A DNA stretch of 64,000 bases, taken from NCBI RefSeq assembly GCF_000785535.1, contig NZ_CP007595.1, forward strand, positions 2,316,439 to 2,380,438, read 5' to 3'. This document shows positions 10,001-18,647 of the stretch, piece after piece (within the stretch, counting starts at the first letter, position 1; each line of letters opens with the position of its first letter). A model generated the notes under the pieces. It saw only the letters and a program-made list of their open reading frames with translations. It ran no database searches and had not been told where the DNA came from. Source of the stretch: Arthrobacter sp. PAMC 25486 (GTDB lineage: Bacteria; Actinomycetota; Actinomycetes; Actinomycetales; Micrococcaceae). A program made the position numbers and the translations under genes.

Positions 10001-13000
10001 GTGTACACGATCAGTCCACCTGCACTCGTGGTTGTGTGCAGCGCAGTTTGATCGGTCTTGGAGACTGCGGCCTTGGCTTCTCCGGACTGGAAGACAAAGT
10101 CGTCTTTCGCCGAGACTACTTCGGATGCAGCTTCGTCACGCTGGGTGGTGACAGTGGCCGTGTTTTCAACAGTTGACGGCTTCGCTTCACCAGGATTGGT
10201 GGTCTTGCCGTCAGTGGAGTTCAGTTCACCGGTGTGCAGCGTGTAGCGGGGTACTGCAGTGAATGCCAGCGACTGGCCGTGTGCATTGGTTCCAGCCTGC
10301 CAAATCTGCGGCAGGTCGGTACCGTTGACCGTGTAGTACTTAACCCGGATCCCCTGCACATCCACTGCAGTGATGCCTTCCGGCATGCCGGTGTTTGCCT
10401 GGGCCACCAAATCTTCACTGTCCTGGACGGTGAAGGTCACGGGGTCACCCCATGCTGCGCCTTCAAGGTCGAGGTCCCCATCCTTAGCGGTGAAGGTTCC
10501 ACCCGTCAGGTACTGAATCTCAGCCTTGATGTTTCCGTTGTCCGACCAATCAGTGACATTGAATTCATTCCAACCGCCGAAGTCGAAGGCGTTGAAGAAC
10601 GTGGGATCCGTTTCTTCGAACGTGACGACGTCTGGACGGTCGCCAACGTTCTTGACGGTCAGCTTGGTGTTGACCGGCACGGCGTTCCCGTCGGCCCCAA
10701 ACATGACAGCGCTCTTCGGTTCGAAGCTCTTGACGAGTTCGGGCTTGAGATTGATGCTTTCCTTGGTCTCGACCTTCAGCTCAGCGGACTTCTTCTGCGT
10801 CGACGGGTCGCGTTTGCCCTCGGATACAGTCCCCGCCATGGTGTTGATAATCTTGTAATTCTGAGCTGCCAGGGCATCCTTGATCGGAGTCTTGGCGTCG
10901 CGTGTTTCGGTGCGCAGACGGGTTTTGAGGACCAGGTTCAACTCTTGACCGGGTTTGATCTGCCCTGCGGCTTCCAACGTGAAGCCGGTTGCCTTGGCCC
11001 ACTGCTCCGCCGTGAAGGCTTCGTTGAATGCGCCAGCATTTTCGCCTTCGAACTCAGCGGATGATTCTCCGGCAAAAGTGAGGGTCAGAGTTGCCGCAGC
11101 CGCACCTTGAGGCAGTTGGAAGCTCTCAATGCCGGTCATGTCAACGAAGTTGAACGGATCCGTGGAGTCGACGGGGTCAGTGATGGCCAGTTTGTCAACG
11201 GCGAATATGGAGTTGTTCTTCACCCATGCTTTAAGTGTCGAAACGGGCTCGGTGTCCGTACTGGTGATGGCAATCGCGTCCGGGCTCCACCGTTTGCCTG
11301 CATCCATCTGGATCTCGTTGTTGGTGGTAACGGTGTCGGTGCCTTCTTCGTCCTGCCCGTCGATGACGAGTACGTTCGTGTACGTCTTGCCGGAGGCGAC
11401 ATCCTTTGTCAGCGCAAATTCAATTTTCGCTGCAACAGAACTGCCCTTGTCATAGGAACCTCCGCCAGCCTTGGTGAAGGTGATCTTCACACCCTTGGTG
11501 TCTTCGGGGAGCTCCACGTCGTTTGCGCCTGCAGTGACCGGAACATCGGTCCAAACCGTACCGAGCAACACCTGCACGGTGATCGTCTCGTCTGCCGTCG
11601 GGGTCAGGCGGAGCTTGGTAGCTTTCCAGTCTGCAGCCATCTCCGGCGTGAATTCGTCGACAAGGACAATGGATGGCACTGCTGTGTTGGTGCCGTCAAC
11701 TACTGTTCCCCTGAGTGTGGCAGTGACCTTATCGCCGGTCTTGCCCTGTACCGAACCTGAGAACTCCTTTTTAGGCATGATGACTACCTTGGATGTATTC
11801 ACAACCAAGTTCGCGGTGTGCTCAGCCTCCGCAGGATCCTTGGCACCATCCGGCGAAGTGCCGGTGACGCCCACCGTGTTGGGGATGTTGCCGGCGGTGT
11901 CACCGGTGACAGTGAAGTTCGCCGCGATGGTCTCATTCGGGGCCAGGGACCCGGTGTAGGCCAGGCTGAATCCGGTAACCGCTACAGAGCCAAGATCCGG
12001 GAATGACACATTAGTATCGTCGCCCCTGACCAAGGTATGGCTCTGGCCGTTGACGACGAGGATCGCTTTTTCGGCACCAGCCGGCCACGGCGTAGTGGCA
12101 AAGCCGGTGAACGTCATTCCGGGAGTTGCGGTGAACGGGTTGTCCGTTCCGGTACTGGGCTCCGTGATGGTCATGGATGTCAACGGCTGGTCAGACGTGT
12201 TCGTGCCGCTGAGTTTTACGGTTGAGGTTCCACCTTCAACGATGGTTGAAGTTTCAAAGGACTTGGCTGCTGATACCGAGTACCTGGCGTCGGTGATCGT
12301 GAATGGAGCCTGAGCCGTCTTCGGCGCTGAATCCCCCTTGGGTGTCTGGGCGGTGATGGACACTTCATTGTCAACGGTGCCGGCAGGCGCATCGGCCGGA
12401 ACAGTTGTTGCGAAGGAGATTGAGCCGGCTGAGCCGTTGGCGTCAATCCCTCCCCGCTCCGGCGTGCTCTTGGTGGAGGTGAAGACGAATACCAGGCCCT
12501 TGACCTGCTCGTTCGTCACACCGTCCGGCAACACAGCTGTGGTGCCGGGGACACCCTCGGCAGTGCCGCCGTCGGTCATGATGGCGTTGACTTGCACCTG
12601 GTCGGCACCGGCAGGGAACACAATATTGCCAAACCCGGTGAAGCCAACCACGTTAAAGGGGTTGTTTGGCCCCGACGGCTCCACAATGGTCAGCGACGTG
12701 GCGCCCACGTTGGAAGTGTTCTTGATGTTGGACAGCTCAACGTTGTTCTCGCCACCGACACCGGCAATGAACCCGCCTGTGGACCAGCGCTTGGAAATGT
12801 CCGCACCAAAGGTGATGGGAACCTTCAAGGCAACTGTTGCCTCGGCAGACTTCGGGGTGGCGTTGCTGGCCACGATGTCCACCTTGTTCACCAAGGGGGT
12901 GCCATCGTATTCTGCTGAAACGTCTTGGGGCAGGCGGACGGTAATCAGGATCGTCGTGGTGCTGCCGTCTTTGAGACCAGAGGCGCCATCGTCGCTCTGG

Positions 13001-13362
13001 CTGGCAAATGAGACCGTAATTTCACGGTTTCCCTCGCCAGCTTGGGAAACCGTTGCGTCATGGGCGAATGCACCTGAGACCTGGACCATTTCAACGACCA
13101 GCGGCGCGGGAACAATGTCGGTGAGCACCGCATCTGCGCAAAGCGTGGTTCCGGAGGTGCAACCGGCCGTCACTGTGTAGACGGTTTGCTGGCCCGGCGT
13201 GAGCTCGGACTCGGCAACAGTCTTGGTTGTTTCCAGAACGGCGGTGATTAAGCCAGTGTTGGCTGGGGCCGCATCTGGTGCTGCGGAAACCATCGGCATC
13301 CCAACACCCAAAGTTAATAGCAGGGCAAGCACAACGGCCATGCCACGTCTTATGTACAACAT
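7006..13362 (-). CDS. Giant cell-wall-anchored surface protein with DUF11-like and SdrD_B-type repeats
   Basis: A protein of about 2118 residues. The ATG at 13362 is chosen because it starts a clear signal peptide (MLYIRRGMAVVLALLLTLGV, cleavage after VSA) and has GGGAAG just upstream. The long middle consists of beta-sandwich-like repeats of the DUF11/isopeptide adhesin type, with recurring phrases such as ITVSNTGNVPTNRLEFVDVL. The C-terminal third holds four SdrD_B-like modules of about 130 residues, each beginning VSVGDYVWVDSDRDGVQ and carrying calcium-binding-type DxNxDGxQ motifs. A Pro/Thr/Glu wall-spanning tract, an LSNTG sorting signal, a hydrophobic helix and a RRRR tail follow. It is expected to be a sortase-linked adhesin or matrix protein. 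No sortase is in the window. Confidence 0.9.
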   Translation of the reverse strand: MLYIRRGMAVVLALLLTLGVGMPMVSAAPDAAPANTGLITAVLETTKTVAESELTPGQQTVYTVTAGCTSGTTLCADAVLTDIVPAPLVVEMVQVSGAFAHDATVSQAGEGNREITVSFASQSDDGASGLKDGSTTTILITVRLPQDVSAEYDGTPLVNKVDIVASNATPKSAEATVALKVPITFGADISKRWSTGGFIAGVGGENNVELSNIKNTSNVGATSLTIVEPSGPNNPFNVVGFTGFGNIVFPAGADQVQVNAIMTDGGTAEGVPGTTAVLPDGVTNEQVKGLVFVFTSTKSTPERGGIDANGSAGSISFATTVPADAPAGTVDNEVSITAQTPKGDSAPKTAQAPFTITDARYSVSAAKSFETSTIVEGGTSTVKLSGTNTSDQPLTSMTITEPSTGTDNPFTATPGMTFTGFATTPWPAGAEKAILVVNGQSHTLVRGDDTNVSFPDLGSVAVTGFSLAYTGSLAPNETIAANFTVTGDTAGNIPNTVGVTGTSPDGAKDPAEAEHTANLVVNTSKVVIMPKKEFSGSVQGKTGDKVTATLRGTVVDGTNTAVPSIVLVDEFTPEMAADWKATKLRLTPTADETITVQVLLGTVWTDVPVTAGANDVELPEDTKGVKITFTKAGGGSYDKGSSVAAKIEFALTKDVASGKTYTNVLVIDGQDEEGTDTVTTNNEIQMDAGKRWSPDAIAITSTDTEPVSTLKAWVKNNSIFAVDKLAITDPVDSTDPFNFVDMTGIESFQLPQGAAAATLTLTFAGESSAEFEGENAGAFNEAFTAEQWAKATGFTLEAAGQIKPGQELNLVLKTRLRTETRDAKTPIKDALAAQNYKIINTMAGTVSEGKRDPSTQKKSAELKVETKESINLKPELVKSFEPKSAVMFGADGNAVPVNTKLTVKNVGDRPDVVTFEETDPTFFNAFDFGGWNEFNVTDWSDNGNIKAEIQYLTGGTFTAKDGDLDLEGAAWGDPVTFTVQDSEDLVAQANTGMPEGITAVDVQGIRVKYYTVNGTDLPQIWQAGTNAHGQSLAFTAVPRYTLHTGELNSTDGKTTNPGEAKPSTVENTATVTTQRDEAASEVVSAKDDFVFQSGEAKAAVSKTDQTALHTTTSAGGLIVYTLIMKNTGTEPLTNPVFTDLLPADANGAILVYKPEEKAASFSKSSESVAITTDPEEVTTTYRAEGAEPSVAFSFPQGSVLLPSESYTITLPLYVRAGMEPREGIENNLEVKVDQLTEIAPPAIVKVVIGQSYEARKLVREVLAEGQETPTGVHNVLGEDRSCVDYGEDFYRYPCVVETKPGADAEWKITVSNTGNVPTNRLEFVDVLPYVGDHLISPNAVELARNTRWLPKFKELNLVEVPAGTTVTVKYLIGDPSRCVADGVRLSEDPWGAGCAESLFTETLPEDVSTVTGFKISYDFKTPLPPLGSVEVRFLTTSGTKMPEGVADLAPAWNTFAYVATSPIGNETKYWQQEPNQTGITFRSIPDMVSVGDYVWVDSDRNGVQGDPATEAGIKDVVLTLTGPDGPVTDVFGNVVKPTKTDENGKYTFDNLPILKDGEFYTVSIDKDGSKEPLAPYVPTIETEGNREGDSSTWTATSKGLTKDGDRDPTLDFGFVVPKVSVGDYVWVDSNRDGVQSEGEKGIQDVVLTITGPDGKPVVDVFGNEVKPTTTDENGFYTFVNLPVLKDGQSYTVSIDKDGSKEPLAPYVPTIETEGNREGDSSTWTATSKGLTKDGDRDPTLDFGFVVPKVSVGDYVWVDSDRDGVQGGPATEPGIKDVVLSLIGPDGKPVVDVFGNEVKPTTTDENGFYTFVNLPVLNDGEFYTVSIDKDASKEALAPYVPTIDTGADRATNSSTWTATSEGLTKDGDRDPTLDFGFVVPKVSVGDFVWVDTNGDGRQDEGEPGIKDVVLSITGPDGKPVVDVFGKIVGAVYTDKDGRYTFENLPVLKEGESYTVSIDRKASAKVLAPYQPTLVGQGDRDGDSSTWTAASGDLLNDGDRDPSLDFGFTLIPEPTEPTTPVVPPVTEPTEPTTPVEPPVTEPGVTTPSEPAPSETPGAVAPSETPVASAPAPTTAPATDVLSNTGFDGAFLMGMGLLLTLLGGGAVALTARRRRTSPARH
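7335..8905 (-). repeat. Four tandem SdrD_B modules, near-identical at DNA level
   Basis: Four units with a period of about 390-395 bases encode the SdrD_B-like modules. The start of each is marked on the plus strand by GTCACCCACGGAAACC-like sequence near 7707, 8101, 8491 and (diverged) 8886. The two middle units share blocks of about 150 bases that look identical, for example around 8140-8290 and 8525-8680. This indicates recent duplication or gene conversion, and a region where length variation and assembly collapse are likely. Confidence 0.85.
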
Positions 13363-13554
13363 ACACTTCCCAAAGTAGTAAAAATGATCGGTTCTTGGCC
13401 ATGGATTCACGACCTGGGAAGTATCTGAGCAAAAGAATAACGGGCCCGGAACTACCCCTGCATGTAGTTGAGAGAGACAAAACACGCATTCGTGACGTGC
13501 TTTTTACCCGATCGGCTAGTGAATTGAGCCACATGGCTTGGAAAGCAAAGAAAA

Positions 13555-13599
13555 GTCCTCCCGTTCCAACCTGAAATATTCAGGCTGGAACGGGAGGAC
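13555..13599 (-). terminator. Strong hairpin terminator downstream of fprA
   Basis: A perfect 14-bp stem (GTCCTCCCGTTCCA with its complement), continued after one mismatch by CCTGAA/TTCAGG around a 3-base loop. It lies 27 bases past the fprA stop. On the minus strand CTTTTCTTTGC follows. It insulates fprA from the surface-protein promoter region at 13363-13554. Confidence 0.85.
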
Positions 13600-13625
13600 C
13601 CAGTTCCATTGGCTGCGGGCAGCTG

Positions 13626-15041
13626 TTACTTTTTGGAGATGTTCACCATCTGCTCACGGTCAACAACCTTGACGCGTTCGCGCACAACCTCGATACCGGG
13701 GGCGGGGACGTAGCTTTCCCCGAGGTGCTTTTCGTGGGCGTCGAGCTTGTTCCAACCTTCCCACGTGGTGAATTCAACCCCGCGGGATTCCAACAGTTCA
13801 ACAATGTCGGCTTCACCGGGATGCGCTGCGACGGGCAGGTTCAGCCTGTCTTCGAGCAGGCAGCCAATGGTTTCCAACGCATCACCCTTGGTGCTGCCAA
13901 TCAGGCCCACCGGTCCGCGCTTGATCCAGCCCGTTGCATAGAGGCCCGGCACATGGGTGCCGTCGGCTGCCAACACGCGTCCGCCGTCGTTCGGGATGAC
14001 CCCGCGGCGGGCATCAAAATCAACCTCGGACAGCTCGGAGCCGAAGTAGCCCACCGCACGGTACACGGCCTGGACCGGGTAGTCGACGAACTCGCCGGTC
14101 CCGCGAGCGTTGCCCGTGCCGTCGAGCTCATTGCGCTCAAAACGGATGCCGGACACCTTGCCGTCCTCTCCGGTGATTTCCACAGGTGTGTGCAGGAAGT
14201 GCAGGTGCAGGCGGCGCGACGCCGGAACCCGGCTTTCGTCGTGATCTTCCGCCAGCCAGTTGGTCAGGGTGTTGACCATGATCTTGACCTGGTTGTTGGT
14301 CTTGATGGCGGTGTCGGAGGCCTCATCGAAGTCGAAGTCCTCCTCGTAGAGGACGATGTCCACGTCGCGCGAATGCGAAAGTTCGCGCAGTTCAAGCGGG
14401 GTGAACTTGACCTGTGCCGGGCCGCGGCGGCCGAAGATGTGCACATCCGTGACGGGAGAAGCCTTCAAACCCTCATAGACGTTGTCGGGTATTTCGGTGA
14501 CAAGCATGTCGTCAGCATGCTTGGAGAGGACGCGGGCCACGTCGAGGGCCACGTTGCCGTTGCCGATCACGGCGATCTCCTTGGCGTTTAGCGGCCACTC
14601 GCGCGGCACGTCGGGGTGGCCGTCGTACCAGGAAACAAAGTCGGCACCGCCGTAGGAGCCGTCAAGGTCGACGCCGGGCACGTCCAGCACAGCGTCCTTC
14701 GTGGCACCGGTGGCGAAAATGATGGCGTCGTAGTGGTCGCGCAGATCGGCCAGCGTCAGGTCCCGGCCGTACATGACGTTGCCGAAGAAGCGGATGTCAC
14801 CACGGTCCAACACCTTGTGCAGGGCGTTCATGATGCCCTTGATGCGGGGGTGGTCAGGGGCCACGCCGTACCGGATCAGGCCATACGGGGCCGGGTGCGA
14901 TTCAAAGAGGTCGATGCTGACTTGCACGTCGCCGCCGGCAACTTCCTGGGACTTCGTCAATATGTCTGCTGCATAGACGCCTGCAGGGCCGGAGCCGATG
15001 ATGGCAACGCGGAATGGGCGGGCGGCGCTCAAGTTAGCCAA
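13626..15041 (-). CDS. fprA: Ferredoxin/flavodoxin-NADP+ reductase, FprA family (copy 1)
   Basis: A 471-residue FAD enzyme of the adrenodoxin-reductase/FprA type that moves electrons between NADPH and ferredoxin. It shows the FAD dinucleotide motif VAIIGSGPAGVYAADIL (residues 11-27), the family block APYGLIRYGVAPDHP, the NADPH-binding IAVIGNGNVALDVARVL and the C-terminal TGWIKRGPVGLIGSTKGDA. The start is a TTG (MANLSAARPF) with GGAGG about 10 bases upstream. It stands alone, with a strong terminator after it, and is divergent from rarD. A close paralogue lies at 31231-32691 beside sulfur genes, so this copy may serve other ferredoxin-dependent systems. Confidence 0.93.
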   Translation of the reverse strand: MANLSAARPFRVAIIGSGPAGVYAADILTKSQEVAGGDVQVSIDLFESHPAPYGLIRYGVAPDHPRIKGIMNALHKVLDRGDIRFFGNVMYGRDLTLADLRDHYDAIIFATGATKDAVLDVPGVDLDGSYGGADFVSWYDGHPDVPREWPLNAKEIAVIGNGNVALDVARVLSKHADDMLVTEIPDNVYEGLKASPVTDVHIFGRRGPAQVKFTPLELRELSHSRDVDIVLYEEDFDFDEASDTAIKTNNQVKIMVNTLTNWLAEDHDESRVPASRRLHLHFLHTPVEITGEDGKVSGIRFERNELDGTGNARGTGEFVDYPVQAVYRAVGYFGSELSEVDFDARRGVIPNDGGRVLAADGTHVPGLYATGWIKRGPVGLIGSTKGDALETIGCLLEDRLNLPVAAHPGEADIVELLESRGVEFTTWEGWNKLDAHEKHLGESYVPAPGIEVVRERVKVVDREQMVNISKK

Positions 15042-15317
15042 GAAAGAAGTCCCTCCGAACTGTGAATCGCAACATCAAGACCAATCAGTGTTCAAGACAA
15101 GTCAACTGTTGCACACGAAAGCGCGAATTAAGCGCTACTTTTCTAGTGTAATTGTCTTCCGCCGCCCCGTGCAGGGCAAAGTGAGCAAGCCCTCACCGAG
15201 CCGCACCCCGTCTGGCAGCCCGCCCGCCCCGCCTGCCGTGGACTGCAATGCCGCGTTCAAGCCACTGACTTCCAAGTGGACATGGCGTAAACGCCCCAAC
15301 AGTGCTCTCATGGGGTA

Positions 15318-16292
15318 GTGACAAAGAGCGAACCCCAGACCCAGCCGACAACCGGCAACCGCAAAAAAGCGGGCCGGCCCGCACGATCCGAGGGCACCAA
15401 GGGTGTCATGTACGGCGTGGGCGCCTACGGTTTGTGGGGGTTGATGCCCATCTACTTCATCTTGCTTCTGCCGGCCAACAGCATCGAGATTGTGGCCAAC
15501 CGTGTGGTCTGGTCCGTGATCTTCTGCGCGCTCATCATCACCGTGGCCCGCGGCTGGGGCAAAATCCGCACAGCCGTGAAGAACAAGCGCATCATGGGCA
15601 CCCTGGCCGTGGCGGGCGTCCTCATTGTGATCAATTGGCTGACCTATGTCTTCGCCGTGACCACGGGCAACACCGTTGAGGCGTCCCTTGGCTACTTCAT
15701 CAACCCGCTGGTGTCGGTCCTGATTGGCGTCATCGTCCTGAAGGAGAAGCTGCGGCCGCTGCAATGGATTGCCGTGGGTGTGGGCTTCGTGGCCGTTGTG
15801 GTGCTGACTTTCAGTTACGGCAAGCTGCCATGGATCGCCCTGGTCCTGGCGTTCAGCTTCGGCACCTACGGTTTCGTGAAAAACCGGGTGGGCGGCAAGG
15901 TTGACGCCATCACCAGTCTCAGCATTGAAACCGCCGTCCTGACCCCGTTCGCCCTTGGCGCCATGGTGGTGCTAACCCTCGCCGGACAAGCCACGCTGAC
16001 CGGCATGGGTGCCGGCCACTTCTGGCTCCTGGCTTCTTCCGGCATAGTGACGGCCGTGCCTCTGCTGTTCTTCGGCGCCTCGGCCAGCCGGCTCTCCATG
16101 ACCGGCATCGGCCTGCTGCAGTTCATGACCCCGTTGGTCCAGTTCATCATCGCCATCACCCTCCTCGGCGAACACATGAGCCTCGAACGCTGGATCGGGT
16201 TCTCCATCGTCTGGGTCGCCCTGGCCATCCTGATCGCCGACATGCTCATCAGCTACCGCAAAACGGCCAGGCTGCGCAGCCTGGCGCACTAA
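15318..16292 (+). CDS. rarD: EamA-family transporter RarD
   Basis: A 324-residue inner-membrane protein with about ten helices and two EamA halves. MYGVGAYGLWGLMPIYF near the N-terminus, LGYFINPLVSVLIGVIVLKE and LLQFMTPLVQFIIAITLLGE at the ends of the two halves are characteristic of RarD. E. coli RarD is annotated as chloramphenicol-sensitive, but its substrate is unknown. The start is the GTG at 15318 in GGGGTAGTGACAAAG. A flavin disulfide reductase gene follows 14 bases downstream on the same strand. Confidence 0.9.
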   Translation: MTKSEPQTQPTTGNRKKAGRPARSEGTKGVMYGVGAYGLWGLMPIYFILLLPANSIEIVANRVVWSVIFCALIITVARGWGKIRTAVKNKRIMGTLAVAGVLIVINWLTYVFAVTTGNTVEASLGYFINPLVSVLIGVIVLKEKLRPLQWIAVGVGFVAVVVLTFSYGKLPWIALVLAFSFGTYGFVKNRVGGKVDAITSLSIETAVLTPFALGAMVVLTLAGQATLTGMGAGHFWLLASSGIVTAVPLLFFGASASRLSMTGIGLLQFMTPLVQFIIAITLLGEHMSLERWIGFSIVWVALAILIADMLISYRKTARLRSLAH

Positions 16293-16306
16293 TCGAAAGG
16301 CAAGCC

Positions 16307-17701
16307 ATGACAATTGAACACTTCGACCTCCTGGTGATCGGCGGAGGCAAGGCCGGCAAGTCGCTGGCCATGGACCTCGCCTCGGCCGGTCAGCGCGTTG
16401 CGATGGTGGAACGGGGCATGATCGGCGGCACCTGCATCAACGTCGCCTGCATCCCCACCAAAACCCTCGTCAACAGCGCCCGCCTGCTGGCCGTAACCCG
16501 CCGCGCCGCCGAATTCGGCATCACCGTCCCCGGCTCCCCCGTCATCGATATCGACCTGCTGCGCGCCCGCAAGGAGGACGTCGTCGGGACCATGGTGGCC
16601 GGGCAGCGCACGTCATTCCTGGGCTCCGGAATGGACCTGGTTATCGGCCAGGCCCGCTTCACCGGTCCGCGCACGGTTGAGGTGATGGACGACGCCGGAA
16701 CTCACCGCACGCTGTCCGGCACCAATGTGGTGGTCAACACCGGGATGGTGCCGCTGGTTCCGGACATTTCCGGCCTGCGTGAGGCCCGGCCGCTCACCAG
16801 CACCACCATCCTTGCCCTGGCGGAACTGCCCGAAAGCATTGTCATCCTGGGCGGCGGCTACATCGGCTGCGAATTCGCTTCCATGCTCTCCATCATGGGC
16901 GTCGCCGTGACAGTGGTGCAGCGCGGCGCCGCCCTGCTCCCCCGCGAGGACGCCGACGTTTCCGCTGCCGTCACCGCTGCCCTGAAGTCCGACGGCGTGT
17001 CCGTGCGGTTGGGTGCTGCGGCGGAATCGGTGGTCCGGCACAATGGCACGGTCACCGTTTCCTTGGCCGGCGGCGGCACCGTGGAGGCGGCAGAGATCCT
17101 GGTGGCGGTGGGCCGTGAACCCGTCACGGCAGGGCTGGGACTTGAGGCGGCCGGCGTCGAGCTTGCCGGCAAGGGGCTGGTGGAGGTGGATGAATTCCTG
17201 CGCACCACGGCTGACGGCGTGTGGGGTGCCGGGGATGTGGCCGGCACCCCACAGTTCACGCATGCGTCGTGGAATGACTACCGGATTCTGAAGGCCAATC
17301 TGGCCGCCGGACCGGACGGCGTTCTGCAAAGCACCCGGGACCGGCTGATTCCGTACTGCGTCTTCACGACGCCCGAGTTGGGCCGCGTTGGCCTGTCGGA
17401 AGCCGAAGCACGGGCCGCGGGGCACACCATTCGCGTTGCCAAAATGCCCATCACCGCTATCCCCCGCGCCCGCACTGTTGGCCAGCTCGAGGGCGTGTGG
17501 AAGGCCGTTGTGGAGCGCGGCACCGACAGGATTCTGGGCGTTTCCTTGCTCGGCCACGAGTCCAGTGAGGTGATCGCCGTGGTGCAGATGGCGATGCTCG
17601 GAGGGCTCCCGTACCAGCGGGTCCGCGATGCCGTGATCGCCCACCCCACCATGGCGGAGGGCCTGCAGCTGCTGTTCAGCGACGCTTTCTTGGAGGCCTG
17701 A
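16307..17701 (+). CDS. Class I pyridine nucleotide-disulfide oxidoreductase (RclA/mercuric-reductase-like)
   Basis: A 464-residue FAD/NAD(P)H disulfide reductase. An N-terminal FAD motif (LLVIGGGKAGKSLAMDLA) leads to the redox-active disulfide in GGTCINVACIPTK. A second dinucleotide fold (SIVILGGGYIGCEFASML), the GAGDVAGTPQFTH FAD segment, and a dimerisation domain ending in AHPTMAEGL with the catalytic His-Pro pair follow. Length and motifs fit the RclA/MerA/soluble-transhydrogenase group; no vicinal cysteine pair at the C-terminus is seen, which argues against a true mercuric reductase. ATG at 16307 with AAAGGC upstream. A role in disulfide or reactive-species detoxification is inferred. 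Confidence 0.85.
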   Translation: MTIEHFDLLVIGGGKAGKSLAMDLASAGQRVAMVERGMIGGTCINVACIPTKTLVNSARLLAVTRRAAEFGITVPGSPVIDIDLLRARKEDVVGTMVAGQRTSFLGSGMDLVIGQARFTGPRTVEVMDDAGTHRTLSGTNVVVNTGMVPLVPDISGLREARPLTSTTILALAELPESIVILGGGYIGCEFASMLSIMGVAVTVVQRGAALLPREDADVSAAVTAALKSDGVSVRLGAAAESVVRHNGTVTVSLAGGGTVEAAEILVAVGREPVTAGLGLEAAGVELAGKGLVEVDEFLRTTADGVWGAGDVAGTPQFTHASWNDYRILKANLAAGPDGVLQSTRDRLIPYCVFTTPELGRVGLSEAEARAAGHTIRVAKMPITAIPRARTVGQLEGVWKAVVERGTDRILGVSLLGHESSEVIAVVQMAMLGGLPYQRVRDAVIAHPTMAEGLQLLFSDAFLEA

Positions 17702-17707
17702 ACCCCG

Positions 17708-18529
17708 TCAGATCCCCTGCGTCACGAAGTCGCGCGGGACCACCACCATGGGTACCGGCAGCGAGCGCAGGATCTTGTTGGCCGTTGATCCCAGGAAGAT
17801 CTTGCGGTTTTCGGCGAGCCGGCTGGAGCCCACGATGACCACTTCGCCGGACTTCCAACCGATGCCGTCGATGGCTTCCTCAATGTTGCGCCCGTGCGCG
17901 AGGGTGACGGTGACTTTGTTGTCCGGCAGCTTCGCCGCGGCCTCGGCGAGCACCGTGTTGACGTGCTGTCTCGCCGGGCTCAGGGCGTTGTCCAGGTCAA
18001 AGTCGGTCTGGGTGGTCTGGTCGATTTCCACTACGGAAACCAGCCGCAGCGGCAGGTGGCGGCGCCCGGCGGCTGTTGTGCCGACGTCGAGCACGCCCTG
18101 CCAGCCCTCACGCATCCCCGTCATGACGGTCAGCCGGGTGAGCGGGGCCCGGCGGTTGTAGCCGCGCGGGGCCAGCGCCACAGGAATGGGCGAGGCGTGC
18201 AGCAGGCCGTTCGCCACCGAGCCCACCGTGAAGCGTTTGAACAGCCCGTTGCTGGCCGCGCCCACCACGATCAACGCCGCGTCATCCTCCTTGGCTGCGG
18301 CGATCAAACCGTGGACGAAGGAGTCGGCGACCCGCACCGAAAAGGTGGCCTTCACGCCGTCGGGCACCATGGAAAGGGCCCGTTTTTCAATCTCCGGATC
18401 CGCGGTCTTGCTGCCGTGGACCACGGTGACCAGGTGCAGCTGCGCACCCTGGGTCCGGGCGAGAACCCCCGCCAAGGCCACCGCATCGGCGCCCCGTTCA
18501 TCAGGCCGGTAGCCAACTACATACTTCAT
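17708..18529 (-). CDS. Tandem-domain universal stress protein
   Basis: A 273-residue cytoplasmic protein with two UspA folds, residues 1-138 and about 145-270. Each ends with the ATP-binding G-x2-G-x9-G-S/T type signature: VVGAASNGLFKRFTVGS in the first and IVGSSRLAENRKIFLGS in the second; the second has S-R in place of the usual glycine, so it is weaker. ATG at 18529 (MKYVVGYRPDERG) is preceded by GAAGGGT. It converges on the disulfide reductase gene, with 6 bases between the stop codons. Confidence 0.88.
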   Translation of the reverse strand: MKYVVGYRPDERGADAVALAGVLARTQGAQLHLVTVVHGSKTADPEIEKRALSMVPDGVKATFSVRVADSFVHGLIAAAKEDDAALIVVGAASNGLFKRFTVGSVANGLLHASPIPVALAPRGYNRRAPLTRLTVMTGMREGWQGVLDVGTTAAGRRHLPLRLVSVVEIDQTTQTDFDLDNALSPARQHVNTVLAEAAAKLPDNKVTVTLAHGRNIEEAIDGIGWKSGEVVIVGSSRLAENRKIFLGSTANKILRSLPVPMVVVPRDFVTQGI

Positions 18530-18647
18530 GAATAAACCCTTCGGCTGGCCCCGGCACAACGCTGTGCACGGCGGGGCGTTCGTAGCATTGACTGTACCGC
18601 CGCGAGGGGTGTGTGCAACAGGCTTCTTCTAAAGTGCTTTGGCCGGC

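Noticed and set aside
13450..13469. AACTAC-N8-GTAGTT inverted repeat upstream of the surface protein
   Set aside because: Short stem and no nearby regulator linked to it; could be chance. Listed here for anyone examining that promoter.
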